Below are positions 1-9,322 of a stretch of DNA of 64,000 nucleotides, in pieces. The translations under genes were made by a program, and so were the position numbers. The notes beneath the pieces were generated by a model. It was not told where the DNA came from. It searched no databases and worked only from the letters and a program-made list of their open reading frames with translations. The stretch comes from Candidatus Thiodiazotropha sp. CDECU1 (GTDB lineage Bacteria; Pseudomonadota; Gammaproteobacteria; Chromatiales; Chromatiaceae): assembly GCF_963455295.1 (NCBI RefSeq), contig NZ_OY734020.1:1612001-1676000 (forward strand), in the 5' to 3' direction. The number at the start of each line of letters is the position of its first letter. Within the stretch, counting starts at the first letter, position 1.

Positions 1-2
1 GA

Positions 3-173
3 GGATTAAGGTCGGTCATGGAGGGTCTGCTGCGGAATGTGATGTTCGAGATGCCTTCGCTTGAAGATGCCGTCCACTGCCAGATCGACGAGGCACATGT
101 GAATGGTGAAAAAACGGTTAAACTTATGGATAATAAGGAAAACCAGCCGTTGCCCTTGAGCTGCAAGCTTTGA
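3..173 (+). CDS. clpX: ClpX-like AAA+ unfoldase, C-terminal fragment (5' end outside window)
   Basis: An open frame enters from the left edge and ends with TGA at 171-173. Its 56 residues begin GLRSVMEGLLRNVMFEMPS, which matches the C-terminal small-domain helix of ClpX (GLRS..E..L...M...PS), followed by a short variable tail. ClpX is the ATP-dependent substrate-unfolding partner of ClpP. Only the C-terminus is visible, so the Walker motifs and zinc-binding domain cannot be checked. A ClpX paralogue is possible, because the tail (ending PLPLSCKL) does not look like the usual ClpX tail. Confidence 0.7.
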   Translation, partial: GLRSVMEGLLRNVMFEMPSLEDAVHCQIDEAHVNGEKTVKLMDNKENQPLPLSCKL

Positions 174-464
174 ATCCTCAAATACTTTATTAATAATCCA
201 CTCTATAAGCTATCCATATCATAAGAAACGAAATCTCACTGCAGTACGCTGTTTTGACGACAAGTCGGGAAGCGGGCATCTATTGATGGCTCGATTGTTG
301 TGGTAGTGTCTATTACTCTGGCCTTGAGGCTGCAGTAACCTATAATCCAATATCATAAGAATCCACAAATAATTTGTGGTGAATACTTTTGCTTACCTTT
401 CGGGGGACATTGACGGTGATGTCACAGGTTTGCAAAAACATATAAGCAGGACGCAGCAATTGTC

Positions 465-2963
465 ATGCAGATTAAAACTGTAATTAATCGATTGAAGAGC
501 TCCCCTGGCCGGGAATGGGAGCAGTCGATTGTGCGCGTGGTGATTGCAACGCTAATGATTGGTTACTGCCTGTCATTGCAACTCCTCCCACCTGTGGATG
601 AGGGGATTAAACAACTTTGCATTATCAGTTCACTATATCTGCTTATCGCGTTCTGTATTGTTGCTGCCATATCCATCGATCCCAAACGTTATCGATTGCG
701 TCGTCAGCTGACCATTCTGTTCGATGTGGGCATGGTCACCTGGGCAATGCTGGTAGGTGGGGAATATGTGGCAATGCTCTATGTATTCTTTCTCTGGATC
801 AGTCTGGGTAATGGTTTTCGTTTCGGTACGCCTGCACTGCTTCTGGCCAGTGGACTGAGCATGGTCGGGTTCGGCATTGTAATAACGAACAATGAATTTT
901 GGCAGCAACACCCGCTTATGAGTAGCGGCCTGCTAGTCGGGCTCTTGATAACTACCCTGTATGTCACCCTGCTATTGAGACGTCTCGAACATGAAAAGTT
1001 GCAGGCAGAATCGGCGAGTAGGGCAAAGAGCCGTTTTCTGGCGAATATGAGCCATGAAATTCGCACCCCGCTGAACGGTGTAGTCGGCATCACTGATCTG
1101 TTAGCGGGAACCCCGATGGGCATCGAACAACGGGAGATCGTGCGTACTCTACAGGCATCAACCGAGACTTTGCTGAGTCTGATCGAAGACATTCTGGACC
1201 TTTCGAAAATCGAAGCAGGCAAGGTGGAGGTTTCCCTTAAAGATCTCGACATTCGTCAATTTATTGAAGATATTCTTGCCATGATGCGGCCCAGCGCCGA
1301 CGCTAAATTGATTAAATTGAAGAGCTGGATCGATGTGGATATCGCCCCGGTGGTGCGTACGGATCCACAACTATTGAGACAGATACTGATCAATCTTCTT
1401 AACAATGCCATTAAGTTCACTGACAAGGGGAGCGTGACATTGAAACTCTCTCCCGGCATTGAAAAGCCACATCAGGTTGGCGATTCCTGGTTAATGTTCG
1501 AGGTGATCGATACTGGGATTGGTATATCGGAATCTCAGCAAAAACAGATATTCGATCGTTTCAGTCAAGCTGACGATGAAACGGCGCGTCGCTATTCAGG
1601 TACTGGATTAGGTACATCGATCACAAAGCAGTTGGTTGAGCTACTGGGGGGGATGATCGAAGTCGAAAGTCAACTTGGTTCAGGTAGTCGTTTCTGGTTT
1701 GAATTACCGGCACTGCCCGGAGATCTGGCGAACAAAGGGATACGTCTGGATGAAGTCAAGGTGCTTTTATTTGCAGATCTGCAAGCAGACGAGATCCATG
1801 TTCTCGATCATCTGCAAGAGCTGCAGATGATAACGAAAGTATGCACCAGTGTTACTGATGGCTTCCTGGAGTTATTGAATGCGGAAAAGATGGATTCTCC
1901 CTTCGATATCGCGATTATAGACAATAATTACACTGGTCTTGCAACCGATGAACTGGTCAGTGCAATCAGGGCAGAAAAAAGCCTGGACAGCCTTTCAATA
2001 GTTTGTGTAAGAGATGATGACAAGACAAGTGATGGTGATGGTTGTTGCGCGGTCGTTTCACTTCCCATTACCACAGAAAAGCTGAAGCAAGCATTCAATT
2101 ATGTACTCAATGCGAAACGCAGAGGCGTTGGGGGCGCTGGGACCAAGGTGTTTAAGTCGTTACAACGTAAAACCATACAATCAAACATATTGTTGGCGGA
2201 AGATAATATAATAAATCAGAAGGTGGTAACGAAAATATTACAATTGCAGGGCCATGTCGTTGATGTTGCTGCTAATGGAGAGCAGGCGATAGCACTGTTG
2301 GATACAAAGTCATACGATCTGGCAATAATAGACTTGCAAATGCCTGATGTCAGTGGCATTGATGTTATTAACCACTACCGTGCCATGCATGTGGATCAGG
2401 CTCAGATGCCATTCATGATTCTTACTGCGAATGCAACAACAGAAGCAATAAAACGGTGCGATGAGGTTGGCGTGAGTGCCTATCTGACAAAGCCGGTCCG
2501 TTCATCCCATCTGCTTGAGGTGGTAAATCGTGTGTTGGGTATAGAGGCGATGAATATTCCTCCCGACACATTGATGGAACAGCCAATAAGAGATGCTGGC
2601 TCAGTTAAGAGTCTCCAGGTACTCGATCATAAGACGCTTGCTGATTTAGAGAAGTTGAGTAGTGATCCGGGCTTTCTCCAGAGCATAACAGATAGCTTTT
2701 TGCGTGACAGCGATGCTTTGCTGGTAACGATGCAGAAATCTTTAGAGAACGGAAAGCTTCAGCAATTTCGTGATTGTGCGCATGCAATCGCAGACAATGC
2801 TTCCGGTATGGGGGCCTTCTCACTCAAGACAGTCTGTTCTGCGGCGTCCTGTATAGAGCAGCCAGAATTCGAAAACAGCGGGGTAATGATGTTGGCGAAT
2901 ATTTCCTCGACCTATTCAGTGACCTGTCAAGCCTTACATCACTATCTGCAGCACAGGCCCTAA
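465..2963 (+). CDS. RpfC-like hybrid sensor histidine kinase
   Basis: An 832-residue membrane hybrid kinase. Residues about 20-172 form a multi-pass input domain of the RpfC type. The HisKA H-box has H197 in FLANMSHEIRTPLNG. The HATPase domain (about 300-415) shows DTGIGI and GTGLG. A degenerate receiver-like stretch lies at about 430-550. A clear receiver at about 574-690 has its phosphoacceptor at D623 (IIDLQMP) and K676. A C-terminal HPt domain retains its histidine at H773 (CAHAIADNAS), although the usual K-G-S after it is altered. In Xanthomonas, RpfC senses the fatty-acid signal DSF and controls RpfG. The RpfG-like gene nearby supports that analogy. No rpfF synthase gene is present here, so the ligand is unknown. 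It is convergent with the next gene. Confidence 0.85.
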   Translation: MQIKTVINRLKSSPGREWEQSIVRVVIATLMIGYCLSLQLLPPVDEGIKQLCIISSLYLLIAFCIVAAISIDPKRYRLRRQLTILFDVGMVTWAMLVGGEYVAMLYVFFLWISLGNGFRFGTPALLLASGLSMVGFGIVITNNEFWQQHPLMSSGLLVGLLITTLYVTLLLRRLEHEKLQAESASRAKSRFLANMSHEIRTPLNGVVGITDLLAGTPMGIEQREIVRTLQASTETLLSLIEDILDLSKIEAGKVEVSLKDLDIRQFIEDILAMMRPSADAKLIKLKSWIDVDIAPVVRTDPQLLRQILINLLNNAIKFTDKGSVTLKLSPGIEKPHQVGDSWLMFEVIDTGIGISESQQKQIFDRFSQADDETARRYSGTGLGTSITKQLVELLGGMIEVESQLGSGSRFWFELPALPGDLANKGIRLDEVKVLLFADLQADEIHVLDHLQELQMITKVCTSVTDGFLELLNAEKMDSPFDIAIIDNNYTGLATDELVSAIRAEKSLDSLSIVCVRDDDKTSDGDGCCAVVSLPITTEKLKQAFNYVLNAKRRGVGGAGTKVFKSLQRKTIQSNILLAEDNIINQKVVTKILQLQGHVVDVAANGEQAIALLDTKSYDLAIIDLQMPDVSGIDVINHYRAMHVDQAQMPFMILTANATTEAIKRCDEVGVSAYLTKPVRSSHLLEVVNRVLGIEAMNIPPDTLMEQPIRDAGSVKSLQVLDHKTLADLEKLSSDPGFLQSITDSFLRDSDALLVTMQKSLENGKLQQFRDCAHAIADNASGMGAFSLKTVCSAASCIEQPEFENSGVMMLANISSTYSVTCQALHHYLQHRP

Positions 2964-3009
2964 AATGTCCAAATGACAAATCTTGAATCGGTATTGAATG
3001 CTGTTGGAT

Positions 3010-4896
3010 CTATACGCGGTTGTTTTGCAACGCCGCAGCACGCTGCGAGAGATAATCGGAGTAGGCTTGTAAGGTGAGATTGAATGTTTTCTCTATTTCT
3101 TCCAGTACTTCATGGCTTCTATACTCGAACTCATATGCCCGTAATTTGGTTGCGTTACGGTTCAGTTCATACAGGGCAAAAGCACCAAGTTGGCCTGCGC
3201 TATCCAATAGAATTTGTGCCTGATCGAGAAACAGGCCAAATTGTTTTCTCTCCACCGCTTGATGCATGGTGCGTAATATGACAGACCCTTCAGCCTCAAA
3301 AATCTTGAACAAGTCATTAATGAAAGAAACGCCACTATCAAGACGCTCTAACCGCAGGAGTGTCATGTGATCCAATAAGCTGGTGTTTTGAAACTGTCTT
3401 ACATTGTTTTGGTCTGACGGCCTATGGTAGTTGCCGTGGGTGCGATCAGTTAACTGTTGTTGGGTGAGTATTGTGGGAATTATCTCCAGTAAATCATTCT
3501 CAACCACAGGTTTAAAGAGGCAGGCATGTACTCCTATCGAGCGGCACTGTTGCAATGTATCCGCATTGTTCTCATCACTGAGAAATAGAAAGGGTACCCA
3601 CTGTTTGTGAGGTGTGGTAAAGCGATGTAGTTTGAGAACTTGGGTGCCGCTCATGATTGGAAGTTTGATATTAACAATCGCAAGATTGATAGGCAGCGCT
3701 TCAAGCGCATCAAGGGCTTGATCACCATCATCTGCCATGCGCACATGATATCCGGCCTGAATGAGTATTTTGCTAAGGTTTGTCCGTTCAGACGAAACGG
3801 CGTCGGCAAGAAGAATAATATCCTGTTTCGCCTGACTCTCTTTAAACGCTCTATGCTCAGAAAGGCTGAATACGTTGGCGTAGTCCGGATACTGCTGTTG
3901 TACACCATGGAGTGTACTGAACAGTTGGGCCTTATCAAGCGGGCTGTCGATTAGTGCATCATAGCCTGCTTGAAATAATTTTTGAGAAGGTTGATGGAGA
4001 GCGGTAGGGCCTTTAAAACAGATCAATCGCATGCCATCAAGTTTAGGCTCATCTTTGATGAGTTGTACCAGCGAGATTGGATCAAGGTCCAAACCATGCT
4101 GATCGACGATCAGGGTCGAGTAGGAGACAAATCTATTGACCTGAAAGCGTGAGAGCATGTGTCTAAATGCCTGAACGCAGTTTTTACTGGTGGTGTAGTC
4201 GTAGTCCCACTCGTTGAGGTAGTTGGACAATAAGTCGAGCCGCTTGTCATTATTCGATATTATCAGGATTCGCGGCCCACTCTTCTCCAAGACTGGGGAT
4301 AGGTAACGGGGCTCCTGTTGCGGAATATAATCAGAATCCAAAGGTTCTCTATCTTCTGGATTGCCGGTTGTTGAATGGTTATGTTTGCGGATTGCCGCCT
4401 TTAAAAGCGGCAAGGTTGAATTGAGGCTGGCGGCTAAAACTATCAATAGGGATAGTGCGACCGCTGTTGCTGTGTCCAGTTGTAGCTGGGACAAGCTGGT
4501 GATGGCAAAAAGCATTGATATGAAAGCTGCCGGGATAGCGATAAGAGCATATCTCTGTCCCAGGGGTCTTGTCATAAAAAGCAGCCATCCACTCAGAAAT
4601 AGCATCAAAGCGACGGGCAGACCGGCCAATACCATGACCCCCAGATAGACTTGATCAAGAATGACCAGCGGTCCATTCAAATGCAGAGGGAGATGGAAGG
4701 GCTTGCGAATGGTGATCAGCTGGGTCATCCGTATCAGGCTGTAAAACGAGGCAAGAGTAAGGGTTGCTACCTGATCGGCCGACGGCGTCAGCCAGAGAAA
4801 TTGACCTCCCATGTAACAGATCACGATGCAACTTACGATAAGCGCCGTAGCGTGATAATAACTTCCTGTAGTGGATGGCTCTGCTGTAGCTGGCAT
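3010..4896 (-). CDS. Kinase-less RpfC-like membrane protein with degenerate receivers and HPt (pseudo-phosphorelay)
   Basis: A 628-residue protein encoded 14 bp downstream of the RpfG-like gene. The N-terminus (about 15-165) has several hydrophobic segments resembling an RpfC-type input domain. No HisKA or HATPase domain follows. There are two receiver-like folds (about 208-332 and 358-478) and a C-terminal HPt-like helical bundle (about 505-620). The sites needed for phosphotransfer look lost. The first receiver keeps D265 but lacks the usual lysine (LIDSP instead of LTKP). The second has N409 where aspartate is expected (AIVNIKLP). The HPt has Q561 where the phospho-histidine should be (DQAQILLDSAGQLGA). 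I infer a regulatory scaffold or decoy. Xanthomonas RpfH, an RpfC-input-like membrane protein in the same locus, is the closest known analogy. Confidence 0.75.
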   Translation of the reverse strand: MPATAEPSTTGSYYHATALIVSCIVICYMGGQFLWLTPSADQVATLTLASFYSLIRMTQLITIRKPFHLPLHLNGPLVILDQVYLGVMVLAGLPVALMLFLSGWLLFMTRPLGQRYALIAIPAAFISMLFAITSLSQLQLDTATAVALSLLIVLAASLNSTLPLLKAAIRKHNHSTTGNPEDREPLDSDYIPQQEPRYLSPVLEKSGPRILIISNNDKRLDLLSNYLNEWDYDYTTSKNCVQAFRHMLSRFQVNRFVSYSTLIVDQHGLDLDPISLVQLIKDEPKLDGMRLICFKGPTALHQPSQKLFQAGYDALIDSPLDKAQLFSTLHGVQQQYPDYANVFSLSEHRAFKESQAKQDIILLADAVSSERTNLSKILIQAGYHVRMADDGDQALDALEALPINLAIVNIKLPIMSGTQVLKLHRFTTPHKQWVPFLFLSDENNADTLQQCRSIGVHACLFKPVVENDLLEIIPTILTQQQLTDRTHGNYHRPSDQNNVRQFQNTSLLDHMTLLRLERLDSGVSFINDLFKIFEAEGSVILRTMHQAVERKQFGLFLDQAQILLDSAGQLGAFALYELNRNATKLRAYEFEYRSHEVLEEIEKTFNLTLQAYSDYLSQRAAALQNNRV

Positions 4897-4910
4897 GCGG
4901 TTATCCCTGG

Positions 4911-5975
4911 TTATGCTTCTGCATCGGTCCTTCTGGGGGTGGCTTTCAATGCATGATGAATCAACTCTACCTCATGCAGTTCACTGAGAAAGGCTTCGGC
5001 GCAGTCCGGATCAAAGTGCTTTCCTCGCTCATCACTAATATACTCAATCGCCTTTTCAATAGGCCAGCACTTTTTGTAGGGCCTGTCGGTTACCAGGGCG
5101 TCGAAGACATCTGCTATGGCGACAATTCGTGCCTCCAGAGGGATGTTATCCCCCTTCAGCCCGTTTGGGTAGCCATCACCATTGAATTTCTCGTGGTGAT
5201 TGAGTGCTATCACTGCTCCAATCTGAATATACTTTGAAAGGCTGTCTTTGAGAATCTCGTAGCCCAACAGTGTATGGCGTTGCATGATCATGAACTCTTC
5301 CGCGGTCAATCGACCAGGTTTCAGCAGTATGGCATCCGGTATGCCAATCTTACCAATATCATGCATTGGTGCCGACTGGGCGATCAAATCGCAACGTTCA
5401 TGAGTTAGGCCCAGACGATGGGCGATCAGCTTTGAATAACGGGATATGCGCAGGATATGGTTGCCGGTGTCCTCGTCCCGGTACTCTCCGGCTCTCGCCA
5501 GCCGCATCAGGGTCTCCTGTTCCCGGTCATGCAGTTCCTGGGTTGTTTTGCGTATTTCCCGCTCCAGCAACAGTGCCCGGTCCTTTATCAGTTTGCGTTG
5601 CAGGCTCATGGTGAGCATATTGTGACACCGGGCACGGCATTCCGTGTGATCGATAGGCTTGGTAATGAAATCGTTTGCGCCGGATTCCAGAGCAAGGTAG
5701 CGAATCGATTGATCCTCCACGCAGGTGACGATCATCACCGGGACATCATTGCAGCGGGGTATGCGCCTGAGCCACTTGATAAATTCAATGCCATCCATCT
5801 GCGGCATCTTGTAATCTGTGATGACTAGGTCGATATCATGGGTTTTGGCCCATTCGAGCGCCTGGGTGGGGTCTGCAAAGCAGGTTGAAGATACATCCTT
5901 ATCTATAGTACCAACCAACTCCTGTAAAATCATACGGGTAATGGATTGGTCATCAATGATAAGTACTTGAGACAT
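4911..5975 (-). CDS. RpfG-like response regulator, c-di-GMP phosphodiesterase (REC-HD-GYP)
   Basis: 354 residues. The receiver domain (about 1-120) has acidic residues DD at 8-9, phosphoacceptor D54 (VITDYKMP) and K107. A coiled linker (about 120-150) leads to an HD-GYP domain with H205-D206 (APMHDIGKIG) and the HHEKFNGDGYP motif at 260-270. All canonical HD-GYP residues are visible, so hydrolysis of c-di-GMP is expected once phosphorylated. The natural kinase partner is the RpfC-like protein at the left of the window. This gene leads the minus-strand pair with the kinase-less RpfC-like gene, 14 bp apart, suggesting cotranscription. Confidence 0.9.
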   Translation of the reverse strand: MSQVLIIDDQSITRMILQELVGTIDKDVSSTCFADPTQALEWAKTHDIDLVITDYKMPQMDGIEFIKWLRRIPRCNDVPVMIVTCVEDQSIRYLALESGANDFITKPIDHTECRARCHNMLTMSLQRKLIKDRALLLEREIRKTTQELHDREQETLMRLARAGEYRDEDTGNHILRISRYSKLIAHRLGLTHERCDLIAQSAPMHDIGKIGIPDAILLKPGRLTAEEFMIMQRHTLLGYEILKDSLSKYIQIGAVIALNHHEKFNGDGYPNGLKGDNIPLEARIVAIADVFDALVTDRPYKKCWPIEKAIEYISDERGKHFDPDCAEAFLSELHEVELIHHALKATPRRTDAEA

Positions 5976-6333
5976 AATGACAAGGTTTCGCTTAATTATT
6001 GCTCGGACCCTAGGGTCATCTATACCACATTTGAATCCATCAGTTGTGGCAATGGTAGATATATTTTGATGGACAGGCCCTACTCGTTAACGGCATCATT
6101 GTGCAATGCTTGACTTATCCTTGATGAATCTCGTCAATCTGCGTAGATATAATGAACCCTCATCAGTATGCCTCAGGAAATTCAGCACTCCTTGCTTGTT
6201 ACTGTAGTTAATCGATGGCAAATCCATCAGACATAGACAGTATGGTATTTTCGTTCCTGAATATTTCTAGAGTGATGTGAATTAACTTCCTGAAATGTTA
6301 ACTTATTTTTGATTTTAATGCGAGTGGTAAAAT
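5976..6333. other. Intergenic region upstream of the RpfG-like gene
   Basis: 358 bp without a convincing gene. It holds the promoter region for the RpfG-like gene on the minus strand and the 3' end of the two-receiver gene. No strong hairpin, tRNA or conserved repeat was seen. A short AT-rich stretch lies around 6240-6320. Confidence 0.5.
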
Positions 6334-7125
6334 TCACAAATCCTGCAGAATCTGTTGCAGTATTTGTTGAATGGATTCAGTTGTGAAGGGCTTGTCACAA
6401 ATTGCTGATACCCCGGATTTCTGTACTGCCGCCAGTCGGTTTTCATTGGACTCACTGGTGACCATTAGGATTGGGAGACCGGGTTGACCGCTCTTGGTGC
6501 GAATATAATCGATCAATTCCTGACCATTCATCACTGGCATGTTGTAATCGGAAATGACCATGTCGTAGTAGTGTTGGCTGATCAAATCTGCAGCTTCAGC
6601 ACCATCGCAGGCCTCGGAGATATTTTCAATTTCCATGGCCTCCAGGATGCGACGAATATGCTTGCGGGACATGCTGCTGTCATCGACTAGCAGAATTCGC
6701 AAGCCCTCGGTATCGATATCCTGGAGTTCCAGATTGGGCGTCTCTACGTAGTCAAGTGTGGCCTGCATGGCCAGGTAGAGGTCGTCACGGGTGAAGGGTT
6801 TTGGCAATATGGCGACGGCACCAGCCTGGCGGATCGGATCCAGGTAGGAGAGGCTGGTTTCACTGGAGATCAGCATAAATGCGCTCTGTAAGAGCTCTTC
6901 ATCATCGCGCATCTCGAACACCAGGTCGGTCCCGGTCATATCAGGTAGGTAGAGGCTGCTGATGACAACGTCCGGTTTACTTGAGGGCAGGGCTTGCAGG
7001 GTGTCGTAACCATTGCTGAAGGTCTCGATATGACTGATTCCCAGTTCTGCGAGTTGCTTGGCAATCAGTTTGCGCTGGGTCTGTGAGGGTTCAACCAGGA
7101 TGACTGACAGGTCTTTGATATTCAT
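6334..7125 (-). CDS. Two-receiver response regulator without output domain
   Basis: 263 residues made only of two receiver domains. The N-terminal one (about 6-128) has S57 where the phosphoacceptor aspartate should be (VVISSLYLPDMTG) but keeps the KP motif (LPKPF), so it is a pseudo-receiver. The C-terminal one (about 142-262) is complete: DD at 148-149, D193 (VISDYNMP), and K at DKPF. Such proteins act as CheY-like adaptors or phosphate sinks. There is no DNA-binding, enzymatic or HPt domain. It stands alone on the minus strand, upstream in the transcription direction of the RpfG-like gene but separated from it by 358 bp. Confidence 0.85.
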   Translation of the reverse strand: MNIKDLSVILVEPSQTQRKLIAKQLAELGISHIETFSNGYDTLQALPSSKPDVVISSLYLPDMTGTDLVFEMRDDEELLQSAFMLISSETSLSYLDPIRQAGAVAILPKPFTRDDLYLAMQATLDYVETPNLELQDIDTEGLRILLVDDSSMSRKHIRRILEAMEIENISEACDGAEAADLISQHYYDMVISDYNMPVMNGQELIDYIRTKSGQPGLPILMVTSESNENRLAAVQKSGVSAICDKPFTTESIQQILQQILQDL

Positions 7126-7295
7126 CCGCTTGCAATCAGTGTCTGGGTTATGCCTTGTGCAAATATATCTCGAATCATAGCAAGCTATTGGGGTTGATGT
7201 AGCAAGTGGTTTAGTGGTGCCGGGTGAATGGCAACTTTCCTAACACCCTGCTTGTCCGTAGAATTGGCAGCTAACAGCATTGGAGCGTAGCTATC

Positions 7296-8162
7296 GTGAG
7301 ATTGAGTGTTGAACAATTTCGTGCCTGGGACCGGAAATGTATAACCCTGCTGGGTATGTCCGGTGTCGGCAAGACCCGTTTATCGAATCTGCTGAGGCGG
7401 AAGGACTGGTTTCACTATTCGGGAGACTACCGCATCGGTACCCGCTATCTTGACGAGCCCATTCTCGACAGCATCAAAGAGCAGGCCATGCAAGTGCCCA
7501 TGCTGCGTGATCTTTTGCGCTCGGATTCTATATTCATTCGCAACAATATCGCCTTCAACAACCTGAAATCTGTCTCCACCTTCCTCGGCATGCTGGGCAA
7601 TCCGGAGCTTGGCGGGATGTCGCTGAGCGAATTCAAGCGACGTCAGGGTCTACATCGACAGGCTGAGATCGCCGCAATGTACGATGTGCCGAGCTTCATC
7701 CGCAAGTCGCGCATGATCTATGGTTATTCCCAATTCATCAATGATGTGGGTGGAAGCTTGTGCGAACTTGATGAGCCAGGTTTATTGGAGTTTCTTGGCG
7801 AATATTCGCTGATTCTCTATATCAAGGCTTCCGAGAAGGATGAGGCGGCATTGATCGAACGCTCTCTGTCCCGTCCAAAGCCCCTCTATTATCGCGAGGC
7901 GTTCCTCGATGAACAGTTGGCTGAGTACATGCGAATCAACGCCTTGGACTATGTCTCTCTGATCGATCCATATGACTTTACACGCTGGGTTTTTCCGCGC
8001 CTGTTTCGCACTCGAATACCGCGTTATGAGGCAATCGCTCGGGATTATGGCTATACAGTGACGACGCAGGAGCTGTCCATGGTCAAGAGTGAATCCGATT
8101 TCCTGCAGCTGCTGGAAGCAGTTATCGATAGGGAATCCAATGCTCGCTCTGTAGCGCTTTAA
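7296..8162 (+). CDS. P-loop ATPase of unknown function, upstream of metA
   Basis: 288 residues with a Walker A motif at 20-27 (GMSGVGKT). The rest is rich in charged helices. A possible Walker B-like strand, SLILYIKAS, lies near 174-182. I do not recognise a characterised family. Kinase-like or partition-like small ATPases are possible. It lies 12 bp upstream of the homoserine acyltransferase gene in the same direction, so the two are probably cotranscribed, but no functional link is evident from sequence. GTG or ATG start: the frame opens with GTG at 7296, preceded by a weak GGAG-containing leader. Confidence 0.7.
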   Translation: MRLSVEQFRAWDRKCITLLGMSGVGKTRLSNLLRRKDWFHYSGDYRIGTRYLDEPILDSIKEQAMQVPMLRDLLRSDSIFIRNNIAFNNLKSVSTFLGMLGNPELGGMSLSEFKRRQGLHRQAEIAAMYDVPSFIRKSRMIYGYSQFINDVGGSLCELDEPGLLEFLGEYSLILYIKASEKDEAALIERSLSRPKPLYYREAFLDEQLAEYMRINALDYVSLIDPYDFTRWVFPRLFRTRIPRYEAIARDYGYTVTTQELSMVKSESDFLQLLEAVIDRESNARSVAL

Positions 8163-8174
8163 CGGGGAGTAGCC

Positions 8175-9245
8175 ATGCCATTGGTCGCACATACTGAGTT
8201 ACCTAGCTTCAATCGCCTGCGTCAGGAGGGACAGAATGTCCTTTCTCCTGACAGGGCGACCCATCAGCACATACGCGAGCTGCATATCGGCTTGTTGAAT
8301 ATGATGCCCGATAGCGCAATCGAGGCGACTGAGCGACAATTCTTCCGTTTGGTGGGGGAGGCCAATCCCATTGCACAGTTTTTTGTCCATCCATTTACCC
8401 TGGATGAACTGCCGCGGGGTGAAAAGGCCAGGGCGCATATCGATGCCTTTTACGAGACCTTTGACCAGATCAAGCGGGATGGCCTGGATGCATTGATCAT
8501 TACCGGGGCCAATGTTTCGCACCCGAATCTGGCCCAGGAGGCGTTCTGGCAGCCCTTGACCGAGGTGGTCGACTGGGCCCATGACAATGCCACCTCCGTG
8601 CTCTGCTCCTGCCTGGCCACGCATGCGGTTATACAATCCCATCATAACCAGAAACGTACCCATATGGGGAACAAACTCTGGGGTGTCTACAGCCATCGGG
8701 TGATGGACCGGAAACACCCCCTGGTGAACGATGTCAACACCCGTTTCGATGTGCCCCACTCCCGTTTCAACCAGATTACCCGGGAGCAATTCCGACAGGC
8801 CGGACTCAAGGTCCTGGTGGAGAGTGAAGAGGGGGGTGTCCATTTGGCAGTCAGCCAGGACGGCTTCAGGGTAGTCTACTTCCAGGGTCATCCCGAGTAC
8901 GACACCATCAGCCTGCTCAAGGAGTATAAAAGAGAGGTTACACTCTATTTCAACCGTATCCGCGAGGACTATCCTCCTTTTCCGGAAAACTATTTCAGCC
9001 TGCGTAATCAGGCGATTTTCAATGAGTATCGCGAGCGTCTCGAGTCAGCGAAATCACGCCAGGAGCCAATGCCCCCGTTTCCCGAGGCATTGGTCACCGA
9101 TACCCTGGACAATACCTGGCATGATACGGCTGAGGCGGTGATCGGAAATTGGATAGGATTGGTCTACCAGATCACCCACCACATGCGGAATATCCCCTTT
9201 ATGGAGGGCGTGGATCCGGACAATCCTCTCGGTCTGGAAGAGTAA
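8175..9245 (+). CDS. metA: Homoserine O-acyltransferase, MetA family
   Basis: 356 residues, a little longer than E. coli MetA. Expected to acylate homoserine (succinyl- or acetyl-CoA as donor) in the first committed step of methionine synthesis. The glutamine-amidotransferase-like fold shows a probable nucleophile C146 in VLCSCLATHA and the catalytic pair H239 and E241 in FQGHPEYD. The N-terminal IGLLNMMPDSAIEATERQF block is typical of the family. A clear GGGGAG-type ribosome site precedes the ATG. Acyl-donor choice cannot be settled here: MetA sequences use either donor depending on one active-site residue, and I did not resolve it. Confidence 0.9.
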   Translation: MPLVAHTELPSFNRLRQEGQNVLSPDRATHQHIRELHIGLLNMMPDSAIEATERQFFRLVGEANPIAQFFVHPFTLDELPRGEKARAHIDAFYETFDQIKRDGLDALIITGANVSHPNLAQEAFWQPLTEVVDWAHDNATSVLCSCLATHAVIQSHHNQKRTHMGNKLWGVYSHRVMDRKHPLVNDVNTRFDVPHSRFNQITREQFRQAGLKVLVESEEGGVHLAVSQDGFRVVYFQGHPEYDTISLLKEYKREVTLYFNRIREDYPPFPENYFSLRNQAIFNEYRERLESAKSRQEPMPPFPEALVTDTLDNTWHDTAEAVIGNWIGLVYQITHHMRNIPFMEGVDPDNPLGLEE

Positions 9246-9322
9246 ACAAACATTGTCCGTAGCCAGGGTTGCCGGAGGGAAAATGAATGGATCCCGGCAG
9301 GTTCGCTAACTCACTGCAGTCC

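Noticed and set aside
9255-9301. A TGCCGG/CCGGCA hairpin between metA and the DUF1501 gene as terminator
   Set aside because: Only six paired bases, a long loop and no T-tract on either side.
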